Notes under the pieces: generated by a model
The model's database searches: none
Told to the model about the DNA's origin: nothing
Seen by the model: the letters and a program-made list of their open reading frames with translations, nothing else
Part shown: piece after piece, positions 1 through 7,035 of the stretch
Position numbering within the stretch: the first letter of the stretch is position 1
Layout of the letters: every line of letters begins with the position of its first letter
Program-made: the position numbers and the translations under genes
Assembly (NCBI GenBank): GCA_039029515.1
Contig: JBCCFX010000198.1
Coordinates: forward strand, 1-7,038
Direction: 5' to 3'
DNA length: 7,038 nucleotides
From: JBCCFX01 sp039029515
Lineage (GTDB): Bacteria > Planctomycetota > Phycisphaerae > Phycisphaerales > SM1A02

Positions 1-1
1 T

Positions 2-505
2 GTCGGTCTCGACATCACCGGCGCTGACTGCACGGACGCAGGCGGAACATACTCCGGCATCGATACGAACTGCGAGCCGAACCTCTGCCCGCAGCCGCCC
101 GGCGCATGCTGCCTCAACGATGGCTCGTGCATCGAAGTCACCGAAGAAGACTGCATCACGCAAGGCGGATCGTTCAACGGCGATCAGACCCTCTGCGCTG
201 ACGTCACCTGCGCCCAGCCCGGCGCATGCTGCTTCACCGATGGCTCATGCACTGTCGGCGTCGACATCACCGGCGCTGACTGCGCCGACCTTGGCGGCCT
301 GTACGAAGGCGAGGACACGACGTGTGATCCCAATCCGTGTCCACCGCCAACCGGATCGTGCTGTCTCAACGATGGCTCGTGCATCGAAACGACCGCCGAT
401 GACTGTGCGCTGATGGCGGGCGTGTACGGCGGGAATTTCTCTCTATGTGCGGATGCAACATGTCCGCAACCGGGCGCATGTTGCCTGCCGGATGGAACCT
501 GCCTG
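2..505 (+). repeat. Two-unit (252 bp, 84-residue) tandem duplication inside the Cys-rich array
   Basis: Bases 2-253 and 254-505 encode 84-residue blocks that align without gaps, with 53 of 84 residues identical by my hand count. Shared landmarks include DITGADC and CCLNDGSCIE at the same offsets. A third gapless relative begins at 635 (again DITGADC, then CPQPPGACCL). The array therefore grew at least partly by copying a long-plus-short pair rather than single units. The true first copy may extend left of the window. Confidence 0.85.
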
Positions 506-1957
506 CCGCTGAGATCTCTTGACGCGACCGCGTGCACGGATGCTGGCGGCACATATCAGGGTGATGACTCCACCTGTATGGCAAGCCCATGTCCGCAGCC
601 GGGTGCGTGCTGTTTCCCGGATGGATCATGCGCGATCGGCATCGACATCACCGGCGCGGATTGCGTCGATGGTGGCGGTACGTATCAGGGCGTGGATTCC
701 GCATGCGACCCCGAGTCGTGCCCGCAGCCGCCGGGTGCATGCTGTCTGCCGGATGGCTCATGCCTTTTCCAGACTGAAGTGATGTGTGACGATGACGGCG
801 GCACGTATGTCGCACCGTTCGCGAGTTGTCAGTTCGCCAACTGTCCCGCGCCGGGTGCCTGTTGTTTCGACGACGGCACGTGCGCACTTGCGACCATGAT
901 TGATGGGCAGGACTGCATCGACGCAGGCGGTTCATATCAGGGCGTGTCGACACTGTGCATAACGACTGCGTGTCCACAGCCGGGCGCGTGTTGCCTGCCA
1001 GATGGAACGTGCATTGACACCTTCGAGGATGATTGCATCACCACGCAAGGCGGGACGTTTGCCGGCATCGGTGTCGTGTGTCAGGAAGACACCTGCCCGC
1101 CGCCCGTCGGATCCTGCTGCCTTGTCGATGGCTCATGCATGAATGGCTCGCTGAATCTCTGCGACATCGTTGGCGGTACCTGGCAGGGTCCGGGCACTGC
1201 ATGCCAGACGACCGGGTGTCCCGGAGCATGCTGCATCAACTTCGACACGTGCAGTGAATCCAAGTCGCTCGAAGAATGCCTTGAATTCGGCGGTACGTAT
1301 CAGGGCCTCGGCACCACGTGTCAATCATCCTTCTGCGTTCCGGGACCGTGCTGCTACGCCGACTTCGAGTGTCGAAACCAGACCGAAGGCGAATGCAATT
1401 CGGCCGGTGGCACCTTCCAGGGCGGTGGTGGCGAGTGCGACTTCACGTTCTGCCCGCTTGAACCGCCGGGCGCATGCTGCCTGCCTGATGGCTCCTGCGA
1501 AGACGTGAGCGAACAGGCATGTGACATCCTGCGCGGCGTGTTCCAGGGCCCGAACACCAACTGTGAAACGGTCACGTGTCCGCCACCAGTCGGCGCATGC
1601 TGCCTGGTCGACGGGACGTGCCAGACGATCATCGAATCGGCATGTGAAGGTCTGAGCGGAACGTGGAACGGATTCGGAACGATCTGCGAATTGTTCGATT
1701 GTCCGCGACCGCCGGGCGCATGCTGCATGTCAGACGGGCAATGCATGATCATGCTCGATGTCCAGTGCCTCGACGGCGGCGGCGTGTTCGCAGGTTCAAG
1801 CACCGACTGCGATGCACAGAGTTGCAACCAGCCCGGCGCGTGCTGTCTCTCGGATGGCGCATGCGTGACCTCGATGACCATCGGCGAAACGGAATGCGCC
1901 ATGATGGGCGGGACGTATCAGGGTGACGGAACGAGTTGCGACACGACCGAGTGCCCG
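2..1957 (+). repeat. Array of six-cysteine coding repeats (15 complete plus 1 partial)
   Basis: The complete units start at the PGACC-type motif, the first at 98, and run to the CP before the dockerin-like tail. Spacings C2-C3 (5 residues) and C5-C6 (4) are the same in all fifteen; C4-C5 is 13 in all but one unit (14). Only C3-C4 varies, falling into a short class (7, once 8) and a long class (10). In order, starting with the partial unit, the classes read L S L S L L S L S S S S S S S L. Units are diverged in sequence, so this is an old, selected array rather than a recent microsatellite-like expansion. Confidence 0.95.
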
Positions 1958-2161
1958 ACACGATGCCTCGCGGATGTCGCACCGATCATGCCGGACGGCA
2001 AGATCGGCAATGGCGTCGTCAACATTGATGACCTGCTGATGGTCATCAATCACCTTGGTGCTGTGGATGTGCTGCTCGACATCGCACCGGCTCATTCGGA
2101 TGGTGTCGTTGATTCCGTCGACGTGTTGATGGTGATCAACGATTGGGGCACGTGTCCGTAA
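2..2161 (+). CDS. Secreted Cys-rich repeat protein with C-terminal dockerin-like domain (5' end missing)
   Basis: The frame is open from the window's first bases to TAA at 2159-2161, giving 719 visible residues; the start and any signal peptide lie outside. Residues 1-652 are one partial and fifteen complete repeats of about 40-44 residues, each with six Cys spaced CC-x5-C-x(7, 8 or 10)-C-x13(14)-C-x4-C and usual landmarks GACC, DG and GGTYxG. I count about 95 Cys. The first-to-last Cys pattern never breaks, so the repeats are probably small disulphide-bonded modules, which implies export to an oxidising compartment. Residues 655-719 are a dockerin-like tail: two DG-containing putative Ca2+ loops, each followed by a helix (DDLLMVINHLG, VDVLMVINDWG), bracketed by Cys655 and Cys718 and ending WGTCP. 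Such tails are frequent in planctomycete exported proteins and probably mediate surface or protein attachment. I know no assigned function for this repeat; an adhesin or surface structural protein is a guess. The reading frame is certain; the role is not. Confidence 0.93.
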   Translation, partial: VGLDITGADCTDAGGTYSGIDTNCEPNLCPQPPGACCLNDGSCIEVTEEDCITQGGSFNGDQTLCADVTCAQPGACCFTDGSCTVGVDITGADCADLGGLYEGEDTTCDPNPCPPPTGSCCLNDGSCIETTADDCALMAGVYGGNFSLCADATCPQPGACCLPDGTCLPLRSLDATACTDAGGTYQGDDSTCMASPCPQPGACCFPDGSCAIGIDITGADCVDGGGTYQGVDSACDPESCPQPPGACCLPDGSCLFQTEVMCDDDGGTYVAPFASCQFANCPAPGACCFDDGTCALATMIDGQDCIDAGGSYQGVSTLCITTACPQPGACCLPDGTCIDTFEDDCITTQGGTFAGIGVVCQEDTCPPPVGSCCLVDGSCMNGSLNLCDIVGGTWQGPGTACQTTGCPGACCINFDTCSESKSLEECLEFGGTYQGLGTTCQSSFCVPGPCCYADFECRNQTEGECNSAGGTFQGGGGECDFTFCPLEPPGACCLPDGSCEDVSEQACDILRGVFQGPNTNCETVTCPPPVGACCLVDGTCQTIIESACEGLSGTWNGFGTICELFDCPRPPGACCMSDGQCMIMLDVQCLDGGGVFAGSSTDCDAQSCNQPGACCLSDGACVTSMTIGETECAMMGGTYQGDGTSCDTTECPTRCLADVAPIMPDGKIGNGVVNIDDLLMVINHLGAVDVLLDIAPAHSDGVVDSVDVLMVINDWGTCP

Positions 2162-2193
2162 CGTGTGACGCATCGCAAGACATTTCAAACGAC

Positions 2194-2224
2194 ACACGCC
2201 TCGTCATGACCTGACGAGGTGTGT
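2194..2224. terminator. Hairpin terminator between convergent genes, probably bidirectional
   Basis: Arms 2194-2206 and 2212-2224 pair over 13 bp, with one G-U pair, around the 5-nt loop TGACC. On the + strand the stem is followed by the modest T-rich stretch TTGCCTTT; on the minus strand it is followed by GTCGTTTG. It lies 32 nt after the stop of the Cys-rich gene and 36 nt after the stop of the convergent prepilin-like gene, so it is well placed to end both transcripts. The weak T tracts leave efficiency uncertain. Confidence 0.78.
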
Positions 2225-2260
2225 TGCCTTTGTCGTTCAGTGATGCAAGCGATCGTCAGA

Positions 2261-3118
2261 TCACGGGTCGTATTGCACCGCGGGACCGAGTGGATTCCAG
2301 ATCAGGCCGGGCTGATTCCAGTCTTCCATCGTCGATGCGCCGGCCACCGGCATTTCGGCGCCACCAATAGGCGTGGTGACACGAGCAAAATCGAAGCGTT
2401 CGACCGAACCGTCGAGCCGAACGATATGGCCGCCATCGTTATGGCGCGCCGTGAAGTGCTGCCAGTTGCCGCGCTGCGTGAACTGCACGTCGAGCGGGTG
2501 ATACGGATGCATCGCATCGATCTCATCCATGATGGTGCGCTTTTCGAACATAAACGCGGTCTTCGCCGGCTCCTTCACCTGCGACATGCGCAGGCGCAAT
2601 TCGACGGGATAGTCATCGCCCGCGGTGTAGGCGTTGCCAGATGGATCGGTGTACAACTCGTAGAACTGATCATTCAGCGACTCGTTCATAACGTACGTGA
2701 AGTAGTACTCCTTCATGTCGCCCGTGACCGGCTCACCCTGCGCGGTCGGATCGACCCAGATCGACTTTCGACTCTCCGGTCCCGGAACGGCTTCGCCGGC
2801 CGCGACTGCATCGTCTGAGAGGTCCGCGTACCTCGGTTCGTTGACATACGGCGCGAGTGCATTCGCCCACCAGAGATCTTCCTCGAAGTTGGTGGTCATC
2901 ATCATCTCGCCATCGAGGCCTTCCCACGGCAGGACCTGGTCATTGTCGTTCAGGAAGCTGGCATTCGCGGCGCCCCACTGTCGGAGGTTGGCAATACTCG
3001 TGGACGCGCGGCTCTGTTCGATCACCCCGTTGAACACCGGAAAGGCGATCGTGATCAGAATGCCGATGATGCCGATCACAACGAGCGCTTCGATAAGCGT
3101 AAAGCCGCGTCGGGCCAT
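2261..3118 (-). CDS. Type IV prepilin-like / pseudopilin-like protein with H-X9-DG motif
   Basis: The protein has 285 residues. Its N-terminus MARRGFTLIEA is a class III (type IV prepilin) leader: a basic stretch, predicted prepilin-peptidase cleavage after Gly5, Phe6 as the methylatable first residue and Glu10 at mature position +5. A hydrophobic helix follows (about 11-30) and would anchor it in the membrane or pack in a pilus-like fibre. Near the C-terminus, His226 is followed by nine residues and DG (236-237), the H-X9-DG signature of the large planctomycete prepilin-like family (DUF1559 and relatives). These families are numerous in Planctomycetota and their exact function is unsettled. 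The start is chosen because it places the leader at residue 1 and has AGGAG 8 nt upstream; the frame stays open to 3424, but that extension looks non-coding. No pilus assembly genes are adjacent. Confidence 0.92.
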   Translation of the reverse strand: MARRGFTLIEALVVIGIIGILITIAFPVFNGVIEQSRASTSIANLRQWGAANASFLNDNDQVLPWEGLDGEMMMTTNFEEDLWWANALAPYVNEPRYADLSDDAVAAGEAVPGPESRKSIWVDPTAQGEPVTGDMKEYYFTYVMNESLNDQFYELYTDPSGNAYTAGDDYPVELRLRMSQVKEPAKTAFMFEKRTIMDEIDAMHPYHPLDVQFTQRGNWQHFTARHNDGGHIVRLDGSVERFDFARVTTPIGGAEMPVAGASTMEDWNQPGLIWNPLGPAVQYDP

Positions 3119-3441
3119 GGTGAATACTCCTGTGTGCGGGATCCTGAGATCGATCAGACGATCGCGGACCTCCGGGTGCGCCGCGCGGGTGCGAGCAGCG
3201 CGCTCAAGACATGTCGGGCGTCGGAACGGGCCCTGCGTTGAACGTCTGGCCGATACGAGAGGCGACGTTCGGGCATCCGACTGCCTTTCAAGATGATTGT
3301 TGACCTGGCCCGATTCGTCAATCGCGAACTCGGATATTGGCGGCCAGCGCCATCCTGAACGCGGTTTTGCCGACCGCCGGACCATCGTACCGCGCGAGTC
3401 GTGCAGGACGACGTCGTGCAGCATGATCGCGACAGAATCGA
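3119..3441. other. 323-nt intergenic region between cytochrome and prepilin-like genes
   Basis: I see no convincing gene here on either strand. On the minus strand it holds the ribosome-binding site described separately and one weak promoter-like pair: TTGACG (3321 to 3316), a 17-nt spacer and AATCAT (3298 to 3293, 4 of 6 matches to the -10 consensus), which would leave a leader of roughly 170 nt. Just after the cytochrome stop there is a small palindrome, ACGACGTCGT, flanked by two direct copies of TCGTGCAG, but no stem plus T tract strong enough to call a terminator. The long gap suggests the prepilin-like gene has its own promoter. Confidence 0.4.
3127..3131 (-). promoter_or_regulatory. 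Shine-Dalgarno AGGAG for the prepilin-like gene
   Basis: The minus strand reads AGGAG, then 8 nt, then the ATG at 3118. This fixes the start at the prepilin leader rather than at any upstream in-frame start in the longer open frame. Confidence 0.8.
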
Positions 3442-4848
3442 TCAGAGCGTCTTCAGATACTCGAGCAACGCGCGGCGTTCAGTATCCGTCAGGTCATCGC
3501 CGTAGGTGTGACCGGTATTGCGGTAGCCGTCAACGGTCGTGTCATACACGCGCGGTGTGCCGCCGGCATCGTGCGATTTGAATCGCCAGCCGATGCGATC
3601 AAGGTCATAGTCATCATCACGAAACGAGCGTTCCCAGAACGTCGGCCTGATGGACGAATCGATCACGGCATCGAGCGTCGGGACCGAACCGTTATGAAAG
3701 TATGGCGCGGTACACCAGATGCCATCCAGTGGCGGCGCGATGTACGCCATGGATGGTTCAACCCGTGACGCCGGCTCCGTCTGTGCGTACCAGCTTCGGT
3801 TGTACCACGTCGGCAACTCGCTCGACATGAGCATTTCCGCATACGCTGGATCGGTGCCCACTTCACTGATCGGCACGAGTTTGTTTGGATACGTCTCGAT
3901 CTCGCCGTACGTTCCGTGGCAGCGCGTACAATTCGTCTCAAAGACGCCGCGGCCGCGCTCGGCGAGCAACTGGTCGATATCACCCGGATATGAAGGCGGC
4001 TCGAGCGCCCGCATAAATGCAACGACGTCATCCATGTTGTCGTTCGTGCGCTGAGCATCGTCAGCATCGCGAATCGCCACGACATTGATCTGGCCAATGA
4101 GCTTGGAAAAGTCGCCGCGTCCCATCCCGTTGTAATACAGCGCATTCTTCTTGCGCATGTGCCACCATGGCGGCACATCCGATGCAACCTGATTCTCGCC
4201 GACCGTATACAGCGGTTCGGTCGACCAGGTCAGATCATCGGGACGACGGTGCGCTGCGGCGACTTCCTCGATCGTAAACGCCGGATTCACGCCCACAAAA
4301 GGCATGACCACCGTTGGATAGAGCACTTCCACGCCTCGTATGAACTGTTCGAACGCTTCACGTTCAGGTGAAGGATCGCCGTACTGCTGACCGACAAGCG
4401 TGCGCAGTTCATCGGCCGGAATGTCCTCATTGACCGACCAGTCCATCATCGAGTTCCCCAGGCCGATGACGAGTTCACCGTTGAACATCGACGCGTGGCA
4501 GCCAAGGCAGTTCAAACCACCCACGACACGAACGCCGTTTGACGATTCGAATACGTTGTACGACGGCGGAATGCGGCGATCGACGTCCGCACGTTGGAGC
4601 GTTTGCTCCGGCGCCATTGAGCCGAGACTCAACAGGATATAGAAGTTGTAGGGATACCCGGACCCGAGGTAGTCGCCGTGCAACACGTAGCGGCGGCCAG
4701 CATCAGCATCACCATCGCGTTGCGGCGTCGCGGGGATGCTGATGATGCGTTCACGTGTCGGCGGCGCATCAGGCTGATCATGGCCGGCCACGGCGATGAC
4801 GCTGAAAGCAAGCACACACACGATGATGACGACGCGATGAAAACGCAT
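3442..4848 (-). CDS. Exported di-heme cytochrome c, RoxA / cytochrome c peroxidase-like superfamily
   Basis: The protein has 468 residues. Residues 1-22 form a Sec signal peptide (MRFHR basic region, hydrophobic VVIIVCVLAFSVIAVA, probable cut after AVA or AVAG), so it acts in the periplasm or outside. Two CxxCH haem c sites are visible: CLGCH at 114-118 and CTRCH at 307-311. Other landmarks are DVPPWWHMRKK (224-234), PPLDGIW (372-378) and PYFHNGSVPTL (382-392). In the CCP/MauG/RoxA superfamily the His of the last motif (here His385) is, as I recall, an axial ligand of the C-terminal haem. The ending GHTYGDDLTDTERRALLEYL is typical of RoxA-like di-haem proteins. It is clearly shorter than classical rubber oxygenase RoxA, so substrate and reaction cannot be assigned; peroxidase, oxygenase or electron transfer all remain possible. 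The start at 4848 is preferred over 4896 because it begins the signal peptide and has a Shine-Dalgarno match. Confidence 0.92.
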   Translation of the reverse strand: MRFHRVVIIVCVLAFSVIAVAGHDQPDAPPTRERIISIPATPQRDGDADAGRRYVLHGDYLGSGYPYNFYILLSLGSMAPEQTLQRADVDRRIPPSYNVFESSNGVRVVGGLNCLGCHASMFNGELVIGLGNSMMDWSVNEDIPADELRTLVGQQYGDPSPEREAFEQFIRGVEVLYPTVVMPFVGVNPAFTIEEVAAAHRRPDDLTWSTEPLYTVGENQVASDVPPWWHMRKKNALYYNGMGRGDFSKLIGQINVVAIRDADDAQRTNDNMDDVVAFMRALEPPSYPGDIDQLLAERGRGVFETNCTRCHGTYGEIETYPNKLVPISEVGTDPAYAEMLMSSELPTWYNRSWYAQTEPASRVEPSMAYIAPPLDGIWCTAPYFHNGSVPTLDAVIDSSIRPTFWERSFRDDDYDLDRIGWRFKSHDAGGTPRVYDTTVDGYRNTGHTYGDDLTDTERRALLEYLKTL

Positions 4849-4856
4849 GAGGCACA

Positions 4857-4861
4857 ACTCC
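4857..4861 (-). promoter_or_regulatory. Shine-Dalgarno GGAGT for the cytochrome gene
   Basis: The minus strand reads GGAGT, then 8 nt, then the ATG at 4848. Together with the signal peptide starting there, it decides against the upstream in-frame start at 4896. The rest of the 128-nt gap up to 4976 shows no clear terminator or promoter. Confidence 0.65.
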
Positions 4862-4976
4862 GACGAGTGCGAATGGTAGACCGCTCGCGCACCCACGTCA
4901 CGGAGCCATGCTCAAGTGGTACTTCGGAATTGTGTTCGGTCGTTGAGGGTCGCGTGGTCTTACGCCGTCAGTCGAA

Positions 4977-5444
4977 TCAAGCAGCGTCGATACGCGTCGT
5001 GGCGGGTGGTCGCTGATTCCAGATCGCCCAGTACAGGCTGAGATCTTCGATCATGTCCTGAAAGCAGTCAAAGTCGAGCGGTTTGACCAGATAGCTGTTC
5101 GCATGATGCGAGTAGGCACTGGCGCGATCTGATTCCGCCGCAGACGTGGTGAGGATGACGACGGGAATGGACTGCAACACCGGATCGGCCTTGATGTTCT
5201 TGAGCACATCATGGCCGCCCATCTCAGGCATCTTCAGGTCAAGCAGAACGACGTCAGGTCGCGCAGCGCTTTCGTACGGTGGCTCGCGGCGGAGGTAGTG
5301 CATTGCATGCGTGCCATCGTTGACGTGATCAATGGACGTCTCGATGCGTGTACGCTCCATGGCGCGCAGCACCAATTGTGCATGATCGTCGTCGTCCTCA
5401 ACGAGGAGAAAGTGAATTGGCTTCATTGGCGTGGCCTGCCGCAT
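4977..5444 (-). CDS. Single-domain response regulator (CheY/Rcp-like receiver)
   Basis: The protein has 155 residues: one receiver domain and no output domain. Key residues are all present: acidic pocket in VEDDDD (Glu16-Asp17-Asp18), phospho-acceptor Asp69 in VVLLDLKMPEMGG, Thr99 in VILTTS, and Lys121 in VKPLD. The C-terminal stretch YWAIWNQRPP matches the extension usual in Rcp-type regulators, the small receivers paired with phytochrome- or PAS-type kinases. It probably receives phosphate from the kinase encoded immediately upstream and signals by protein-protein contact or acts as a relay step. Its start lies inside the kinase gene (47-nt overlap), suggesting translational coupling. Three starts are possible: 5447, 5444 and 5426. 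I chose 5444 because GGAG lies 7 nt upstream; 5426 (MKPIHFLL) would begin right at the domain but has no clear ribosome-binding site. Confidence 0.94.
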   Translation of the reverse strand: MRQATPMKPIHFLLVEDDDDHAQLVLRAMERTRIETSIDHVNDGTHAMHYLRREPPYESAARPDVVLLDLKMPEMGGHDVLKNIKADPVLQSIPVVILTTSAAESDRASAYSHHANSYLVKPLDFDCFQDMIEDLSLYWAIWNQRPPATTRIDAA

Positions 5445-6858
5445 CATGTTGCTCCGTGGCTTCGAGCGATGAACAAGGTTGCTGTAACGACACCCAGAAC
5501 GTGGCGCCTTCGCCGGGCGCGGAGTCGACCCAAGCGGTGCCGCCGTGGCATTCGGCCACGCGGCGAACGATCGCCAGGCCGACGCCGGTACTCCCGGGTT
5601 CGTTCGTCAGACGATGAAAGAGACGGAAGATCCGTTCATGGTGCTCAGGGTCGATTCCCGGTCCGAAGTCGCGCACATAGATGCGCAGCTCGTTGTCGGA
5701 GCCGGCGACCGATCCGATCTCAATTGCATTCGATGGACTCAGGCAACCATGTCGAATCGCGTTCGTCACGAGATTTGCCATGACCTGACGGAGTCGAACA
5801 ACATCCGCGCGCCACGACTCCACTTCAAAGTCAATCTTGACCGTAACCTGCCGCTCATCCAGCAGTGCGCGATTTGTTTCGCAGGCTTCATTGGCCAGCT
5901 CGCACAGGTCAACATCAACTGCTTCACTGGCTTCGCGATCGATTCGGCTGAGGTCGAGCAGATCATCGATCGTATCGCGCATGCGCTGCGCATTGCGTTC
6001 GATGCGATCCACGTAGTCCGGCAGATCGTCGTATCGATCATCGCGAAGATCGTCGGCAAGATAGCCCGCGTAACCGGCGATAGTCACCAGCGGTGCCTTG
6101 AGGTCGTGCGACGCGGTGTACACGAATTGTTCGAGTTCGCGGTTGCTCTTCTCGAGCTCGGCGTTGTAGCGATGCAGTTCCTGCGCCGCAGCGAGACGAT
6201 CACTGATGTCCCGGGCGAATGCGCAGAAGAACTCCTGACCATCGTAGAGCACGTGATTGCACGACACTTCGACAGGAATGATCGTCCCGTCTTTGGCACG
6301 ATGTCTCGATTCGAGCACGATGGAACGTTGGTTCTTGATCGCGGCGACAAGATCGCCCCAGCTCACCGCGTCGACGGTTGGGTTGATGTCCATGACGCGA
6401 AGCTTCAGCAGTTCTTCCTGTGTGTAGCCCAGCACGTTGCACGCGGTTTCGTTGACGAACATCACGTGTCCACCTCGGTCGACCCAGAAGACCGAATCGG
6501 GACTTCGTTCAATTGTGAACTGCGTCAGGCGCAGACGGTTCTCCGCCTCCCGCCGAGTCGTGACATCCTGAAAGACGCCCGACAGCCGGACGCAGCGCCC
6601 GTCTTCAAACTCCGGCTCACCCATCGAACGCACGAAAATGCGACGTCCGGCTGCCGTCCGAATGGAGAGTTCCACATCGAAGGGTGTCCCTTCGTTGATC
6701 GCGGCCTCAATCGTCGCCTCGATGATCGGACGCGACTCGGCGGTGTAATAGCCGATTGCTTCCTCCAACGTCGGCGTATGGCCAGGCGGGCGGTCGTGGA
6801 TTCGGCAGACTTCATCCGACCAGATGGGCGTCATCGTGCGCATGTCGCGGTGGCACAC
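5398..6858 (-). CDS. PAS-PAS sensor histidine kinase, soluble, N-terminus probably truncated
   Basis: The listed frame has 486 residues from a GTG at 6858. In order: a PAS-3-like domain (about 11-105, WSDEVCRIH to SGVFQDVT) lacking its usual first strand; a second PAS plus PAC (about 112-220); a coiled-coil linker (about 216-246); a HisKA dimerisation domain with phospho-acceptor His251 in TASHDLKAP; and an HATPase domain with N box Asn366 (NLVTNAIRHG), G1 box DFGPGID (397-403), F box FRLFHRL and G2 box GSTGVGLAI. No membrane segment is seen, so it senses in the cytoplasm. It would autophosphorylate on His251 and pass phosphate to the receiver encoded next. The last 20 or so residues lie beyond the ATPase domain and overlap the regulator gene. 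Alternative starts are ATG at 6843 and 6834. Upstream codons look foreign (integrase-like on the other strand), so the native start is probably lost and the gene may be broken or cut by an assembly join. Confidence 0.9.
   Translation of the reverse strand: MCHRDMRTMTPIWSDEVCRIHDRPPGHTPTLEEAIGYYTAESRPIIEATIEAAINEGTPFDVELSIRTAAGRRIFVRSMGEPEFEDGRCVRLSGVFQDVTTRREAENRLRLTQFTIERSPDSVFWVDRGGHVMFVNETACNVLGYTQEELLKLRVMDINPTVDAVSWGDLVAAIKNQRSIVLESRHRAKDGTIIPVEVSCNHVLYDGQEFFCAFARDISDRLAAAQELHRYNAELEKSNRELEQFVYTASHDLKAPLVTIAGYAGYLADDLRDDRYDDLPDYVDRIERNAQRMRDTIDDLLDLSRIDREASEAVDVDLCELANEACETNRALLDERQVTVKIDFEVESWRADVVRLRQVMANLVTNAIRHGCLSPSNAIEIGSVAGSDNELRIYVRDFGPGIDPEHHERIFRLFHRLTNEPGSTGVGLAIVRRVAECHGGTAWVDSAPGEGATFWVSLQQPCSSLEATEQHDAAGHANEANSLSPR
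5452..5455 (-). promoter_or_regulatory. Shine-Dalgarno GGAG for the response regulator, inside the kinase gene
   Basis: The minus strand reads GGAG, then 7 nt, then the ATG at 5444 (4 nt to the overlapping ATG at 5447). It sits within the last codons of the kinase, so ribosomes finishing the kinase would pass over it. Confidence 0.55.
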
Positions 6859-7035
6859 CCGCGGGCGAATGGGTTGATTGAAAGGTATAATGGGGTATTG
6901 AGGGACGGGTTGCGCCGCACTCCCACCGCATGTACAGGTGCTAAATGGACTGATGTCTTAGGTGACGTACTGGCAGGGGTATGCCTTCTACCCACCAAAC
7001 TGGGGGTTTCACCCTACGTGTTGATATACAAATAA
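6841..7035 (+). pseudogene. Fragment of retroviral/LTR-retrotransposon-type integrase core (or related transposase)
   Basis: Only the C-terminal part of a longer open frame is meaningful here; everything left of about 6840 is antisense to the kinase. From 6841 the translation contains HPRANGLIERYNGVLR and, after W at 6946, DVLGDVLAGVCLLPTKLG then SPYVLIYK, stopping with TAA at 7033-7035. This resembles the end of the rve-type integrase core: a His-Pro-(x)-x-Asn-Gly-x-x-Glu-Arg segment in which the Glu (codon 6880-6882) would be the last catalytic acid of the D,D-35-E triad, then the Trp, Leu-Pro and SPYxLxY landmarks typical of Ty3/gypsy-like elements. The preceding catalytic aspartates are absent, so it cannot be active. 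G+C over 6861-7038 is about 51% by hand count, and codons such as TTA, CTA, ATA and AGG appear, unlike the neighbours. A bacterial rve-family transposase is an alternative. Family assignment is from memory of motifs only. Confidence 0.5.

Noticed and set aside
2..1957. CRISPR-like or satellite repeat interpretation of the repeated DNA
   Set aside because: The periodicity is in the protein (Cys spacing kept, DNA diverged), the frame is uninterrupted, and there are no identical repeats with unique spacers.
2207..2226. Hairpin as an attachment site or small RNA
   Set aside because: Its position midway between two convergent stop codons and its simple 13-bp stem are fully explained as a transcription terminator.
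2219..2818. Long + strand open frame of about 199 codons
   Set aside because: It is antisense to the well-supported prepilin-like gene and its translation shows no recognisable motif.
3119..3424. 102-codon upstream extension of the prepilin-like frame
   Set aside because: The added residues are compositionally random (Arg-rich, no domain), would bury the prepilin leader, and a good AGGAG lies at the correct distance from the start at 3118.
4849..4896. 16-residue upstream extension of the cytochrome
   Set aside because: It would place a polar stretch ahead of the signal peptide; the ATG at 4848 has its own Shine-Dalgarno match.
5545..6837. Left part of the long + strand open frame leading into the integrase fragment
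   Set aside because: It mirrors the kinase codons on the opposite strand; only the part right of about 6841 shows independent protein similarity.
6886..6891. Perfect TATAAT on the + strand
   Set aside because: It falls on in-frame Tyr-Asn codons of the integrase-like segment, has no -35 box at 16-18 nt, and no gene begins downstream within the window.
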